This document shows positions 62,314-64,000 of a stretch of DNA of 64,000 nt, piece by piece. The position numbers were made by a program, and so were the translations under genes. Source of the stretch: an uncultured Clostridia bacterium (lineage in GTDB: Bacteria > Bacillota > Clostridia > Peptostreptococcales > Anaerovoracaceae); contig CALCEY010000011.1 of assembly GCA_937900415.1 (NCBI GenBank), positions 13,817-77,816 of the forward strand, written 5' to 3'. Each line of letters opens with the position of its first letter. Position 1 is the stretch's first letter. The notes beneath the pieces are model-generated. The model did no database searches. It had not been told where the DNA came from and saw only the letters and a list, made by a program, of their open reading frames with translations.

Positions 62314-62398
62314 GCCTATAAACGCGAGTTTGGAGTTTGACGATTACGGCAAATGACGGTATAGGGTATACGATGAATTAAAAGTTTTTGATCAAAAG

Positions 62399-62437
62399 CC
62401 TCAGGACGGAAGCACGTTGTTTCTGCCTGGGGTTTTT
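62399..62437 (+). terminator. Terminator after the coaD operon
   Basis: CCTCAGG (62399-62405) and CCTGGGG (62426-62432) pair (one G-T) around a 20-base loop and are followed by T5. Confidence 0.65.
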
Positions 62438-62469
62438 CTGCAATTTATAAATATTTCGGAGAGGAAAAA

Positions 62470-63000
62470 ATGATCTTTAAGCGTATAACTGATGAAGAAC
62501 ATACTATGTATACAAGAGCATTGCAATTGTATAGGATCAGCTTCCCTCATCATGAGCAGAGAGAGGCATATTCTCAAAAGAAAATTTTAAAGGATGAGGA
62601 ATACAATTTCAGTTTAATATATGATGAGAATATTTTTATAGGTCTTGTCTTGTATTGGGAAACCGAAAATTTTATTTATATTGAGCATTTCTGTATTCTT
62701 CCGGAAATGCGAAATAAGCAGTACGGACAAAAGGCGTTGGCCGACTTGGCAAAACAGAATAAAACTCTGATTTTAGAGATTGACCCGCCTGTTGACGATA
62801 TTTCTGTGCGAAGGAAGGGCTTTTACGAACGCTGCGGCTTCAAAGAGAATTATTTCAGCCACATTCATCCGCCTTATCATAAAGACTGCGAAGGGCATAA
62901 GCTTGTTGTCATGTCTTGTCCCGAAAAAATTACACAAGATATTTTTGATGATTTCAGCATGTATTTAAAAGACAGAGTTATGAAAAATTCGTTCGAATAA
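62470..63000 (+). CDS. GNAT-family N-acetyltransferase
   Basis: A 176-residue acetyltransferase. YIEHFCILPEMRNKQYGQKAL contains motif A (the RNKQYG acetyl-CoA loop, a variant of RxxGxG/A), followed by LILEIDPP and RRKGFYERCGFKEN (motif B, substrate and CoA contacts). The substrate is not identifiable. AGAGGAAAAA precedes the ATG. It is flanked by a terminator upstream and ylbJ downstream, so it was probably added into the coaD-ylbJ gap. Confidence 0.82.
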   Translation: MIFKRITDEEHTMYTRALQLYRISFPHHEQREAYSQKKILKDEEYNFSLIYDENIFIGLVLYWETENFIYIEHFCILPEMRNKQYGQKALADLAKQNKTLILEIDPPVDDISVRRKGFYERCGFKENYFSHIHPPYHKDCEGHKLVVMSCPEKITQDIFDDFSMYLKDRVMKNSFE

Positions 63001-63052
63001 ATTTAAGCATGCAAGAAGCATATAATCAGAAAAGTGATAATATGCTTTAAAT

Positions 63053-63958
63053 ATGGAAGATAAGAATATTATCGTAAACAAACTTGTCGTAGCCTGCGCT
63101 TCATTCTTTGCTTTTGCAATGGTATTGTTTCCGGAGGTAACTGAAGCAGGGTCTAAAACGGCTATAATAATATGGGCCAACTCAATTGTTCCTGTCTTGC
63201 TGCCATTTTTTATTTTTTCCGACTTTATAAAGAGGACGGGGGATTTGAAAAGACTTCCTCCTGGTATATATCCCTTTGTAATGGCGTTTCTTTCCGGCTA
63301 TCCTATGGGCGCAAAGGTCGTGGGAGATTATATAAAGGAGGAACGTCTTTCGCTTAATCAAGGGAAAAGGGTGCTCAGCTATTCCATGGTTACAGGTCCT
63401 GCTTTTATACTGTTTACAGTCGGAGAATTCATAGGCAGCGGCAAAGCAGCGGCAGTTGTGGCCGTTTCTCATTATGCAGGCGGTTTAATCAATGGTCTTT
63501 TATATGCGGGCGATAAGGGGAAAACTCATAAAGGCAGAAGCGAAGCCTTTGTACCAAAAGGAGATTATCTTGAAAATTTTACTTATGCCATAGTAAATGG
63601 TTTTAAATCCATGGCCGTAATTTTGGCCTATCTTATAATTTTTACTATCGGAATCAATCTCTTAGATAAGGCGGGACTGTTTGAAGCCATAAATAATAAA
63701 ACGCTGTGTGCCTTTATAAAAAGCTTTTTTGAAATGACCATAGGCATAAATCAGATGGGAATGTGCGATATAGGAATACGGCTTAAAACCGTTTTGGCTT
63801 CTTTTATGGTTTCTTTCGGAGGAATGTCGATAGTGGGACAGTCGGCTTCAATGGTTCGGAACACAGGAATAGGTATAAAGGATATATTTTTCATGAAATT
63901 GACTCATGGAATGTTAGCTGCTATAGTCGCTGTATTTTTGGTAAATTTTGTGTTATAA
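63053..63958 (+). CDS. ylbJ: Sporulation integral membrane protein YlbJ
   Basis: A 301-residue polytopic protein of the nucleoside-recognition (Gate) superfamily. It shows VPVLLPFFIFSDFI, FLSGYPMGAKVVGDYI, SYSMVTGPAFILFTVG and SFGGMSIVGQSASMV, with about eight hydrophobic helices. YlbJ is needed for spore coat and spore maturation in Bacillus. The rsmD-coaD-ylbJ order matches B. subtilis ylbH-ylbI-ylbJ. No clear ribosome site is visible before the ATG (AAATATGG), so the start is less sure than the identity. Confidence 0.9.
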   Translation: MEDKNIIVNKLVVACASFFAFAMVLFPEVTEAGSKTAIIIWANSIVPVLLPFFIFSDFIKRTGDLKRLPPGIYPFVMAFLSGYPMGAKVVGDYIKEERLSLNQGKRVLSYSMVTGPAFILFTVGEFIGSGKAAAVVAVSHYAGGLINGLLYAGDKGKTHKGRSEAFVPKGDYLENFTYAIVNGFKSMAVILAYLIIFTIGINLLDKAGLFEAINNKTLCAFIKSFFEMTIGINQMGMCDIGIRLKTVLASFMVSFGGMSIVGQSASMVRNTGIGIKDIFFMKLTHGMLAAIVAVFLVNFVL

Positions 63959-63969
63959 TGAACCCAAAA

Positions 63970-63991
63970 TTATATTGTTCGGCGTTGCCGC
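63970..63991 (+). repeat. Dispersed short repeat, copy 3 (truncated by the window end)
   Basis: On the minus strand it reads GCGGCAACGCCGAACAATAT plus AA, identical over 22 bases to copy 1 (12502). The AT-rich tail that follows also aligns (TTCATTATAA against TTTATTATAA) with the same 7-base gap. On the plus strand it lies just after the TATAAT-like end of ylbJ. Confidence 0.7.
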
Positions 63992-64000
63992 AGGGAAGGG

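Overview
The window looks like the chromosome of an anaerobic, endospore-forming member of the Clostridia (Bacillota). Support comes from strong Shine-Dalgarno sites (GGAGG types), gene order shared with Bacillus and Clostridium, an oxygen-sensitive class III ribonucleotide reductase (NrdD/NrdG), an [FeFe] hydrogenase, an alpha/beta-type small acid-soluble spore protein and the sporulation membrane protein YlbJ. I cannot name the species. Coding density is high. I saw no rRNA, tRNA or CRISPR array.

Layout. 1-9.0 kb is the ancestral Firmicute housekeeping run priA(partial)-def-fmt-yugP-rsmB-prpC-prkC-rsgA-rpe. 9.2-12.4 kb is a bifunctional penicillin-binding protein on the minus strand, with a short dispersed repeat upstream. 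12.8-20.4 kb is a compact plus-strand run comEC-holA-EamA transporter followed by a two-gene [FeFe] hydrogenase of the glutamate-synthase-linked type. 20.5-22.6 kb is recN-argR (minus). 22.7-28.5 kb is ruvCAB-queA-tgt and an rRNA uridine methyltransferase. 28.7-32.8 kb is an AT-richer type III restriction-modification island with its own XRE regulator. 33-36 kb is a decayed accessory zone: a frameshifted sortase-anchored surface protein, an IS3-type transposase relic and a lipoprotein relic. 36.5-43.1 kb has a CNNM/CBS transporter-like protein, a membrane-anchored M20-like protein that lacks recognisable metal ligands, a GNAT enzyme and nrdDG with a NrdR-like operator pair. 43.3-44.8 kb is an intact IS30-family element. 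45-48 kb is rpmB-asp23-recG.

48.1-60.3 kb is the most interesting part. It lies between recG and rsmD-coaD-ylbJ, genes that are often neighbours in Clostridia, so it looks like an inserted accessory block. It has two divergent units around a control region with a 12-bp inverted repeat. The minus-strand unit encodes an unusual nucleoside hydrolase and a YnjBCD-type ABC importer. The plus-strand unit encodes a two-domain rhodanese lipoprotein, a TVP38/TMEM64 membrane protein, a fusion of a DUF2064/TIGR04282-type nucleotidyl- or glycosyltransferase with an HdrD/GlpC-like iron-sulfur oxidoreductase, a TIGR04283-type glycosyltransferase, an atypical APH-like kinase, a second TVP38 protein, the selenium-associated YedF and a DUF3343 putative Se/S carrier. 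Taken together this suggests an undescribed pathway that takes up, or makes and exports, a sulfur-, selenium- or arsenic-containing sugar or lipid. That is inference from domain content and context.

The window ends with rsmD-coaD-coiled-coil protein-GNAT-ylbJ and a third copy of the dispersed repeat.
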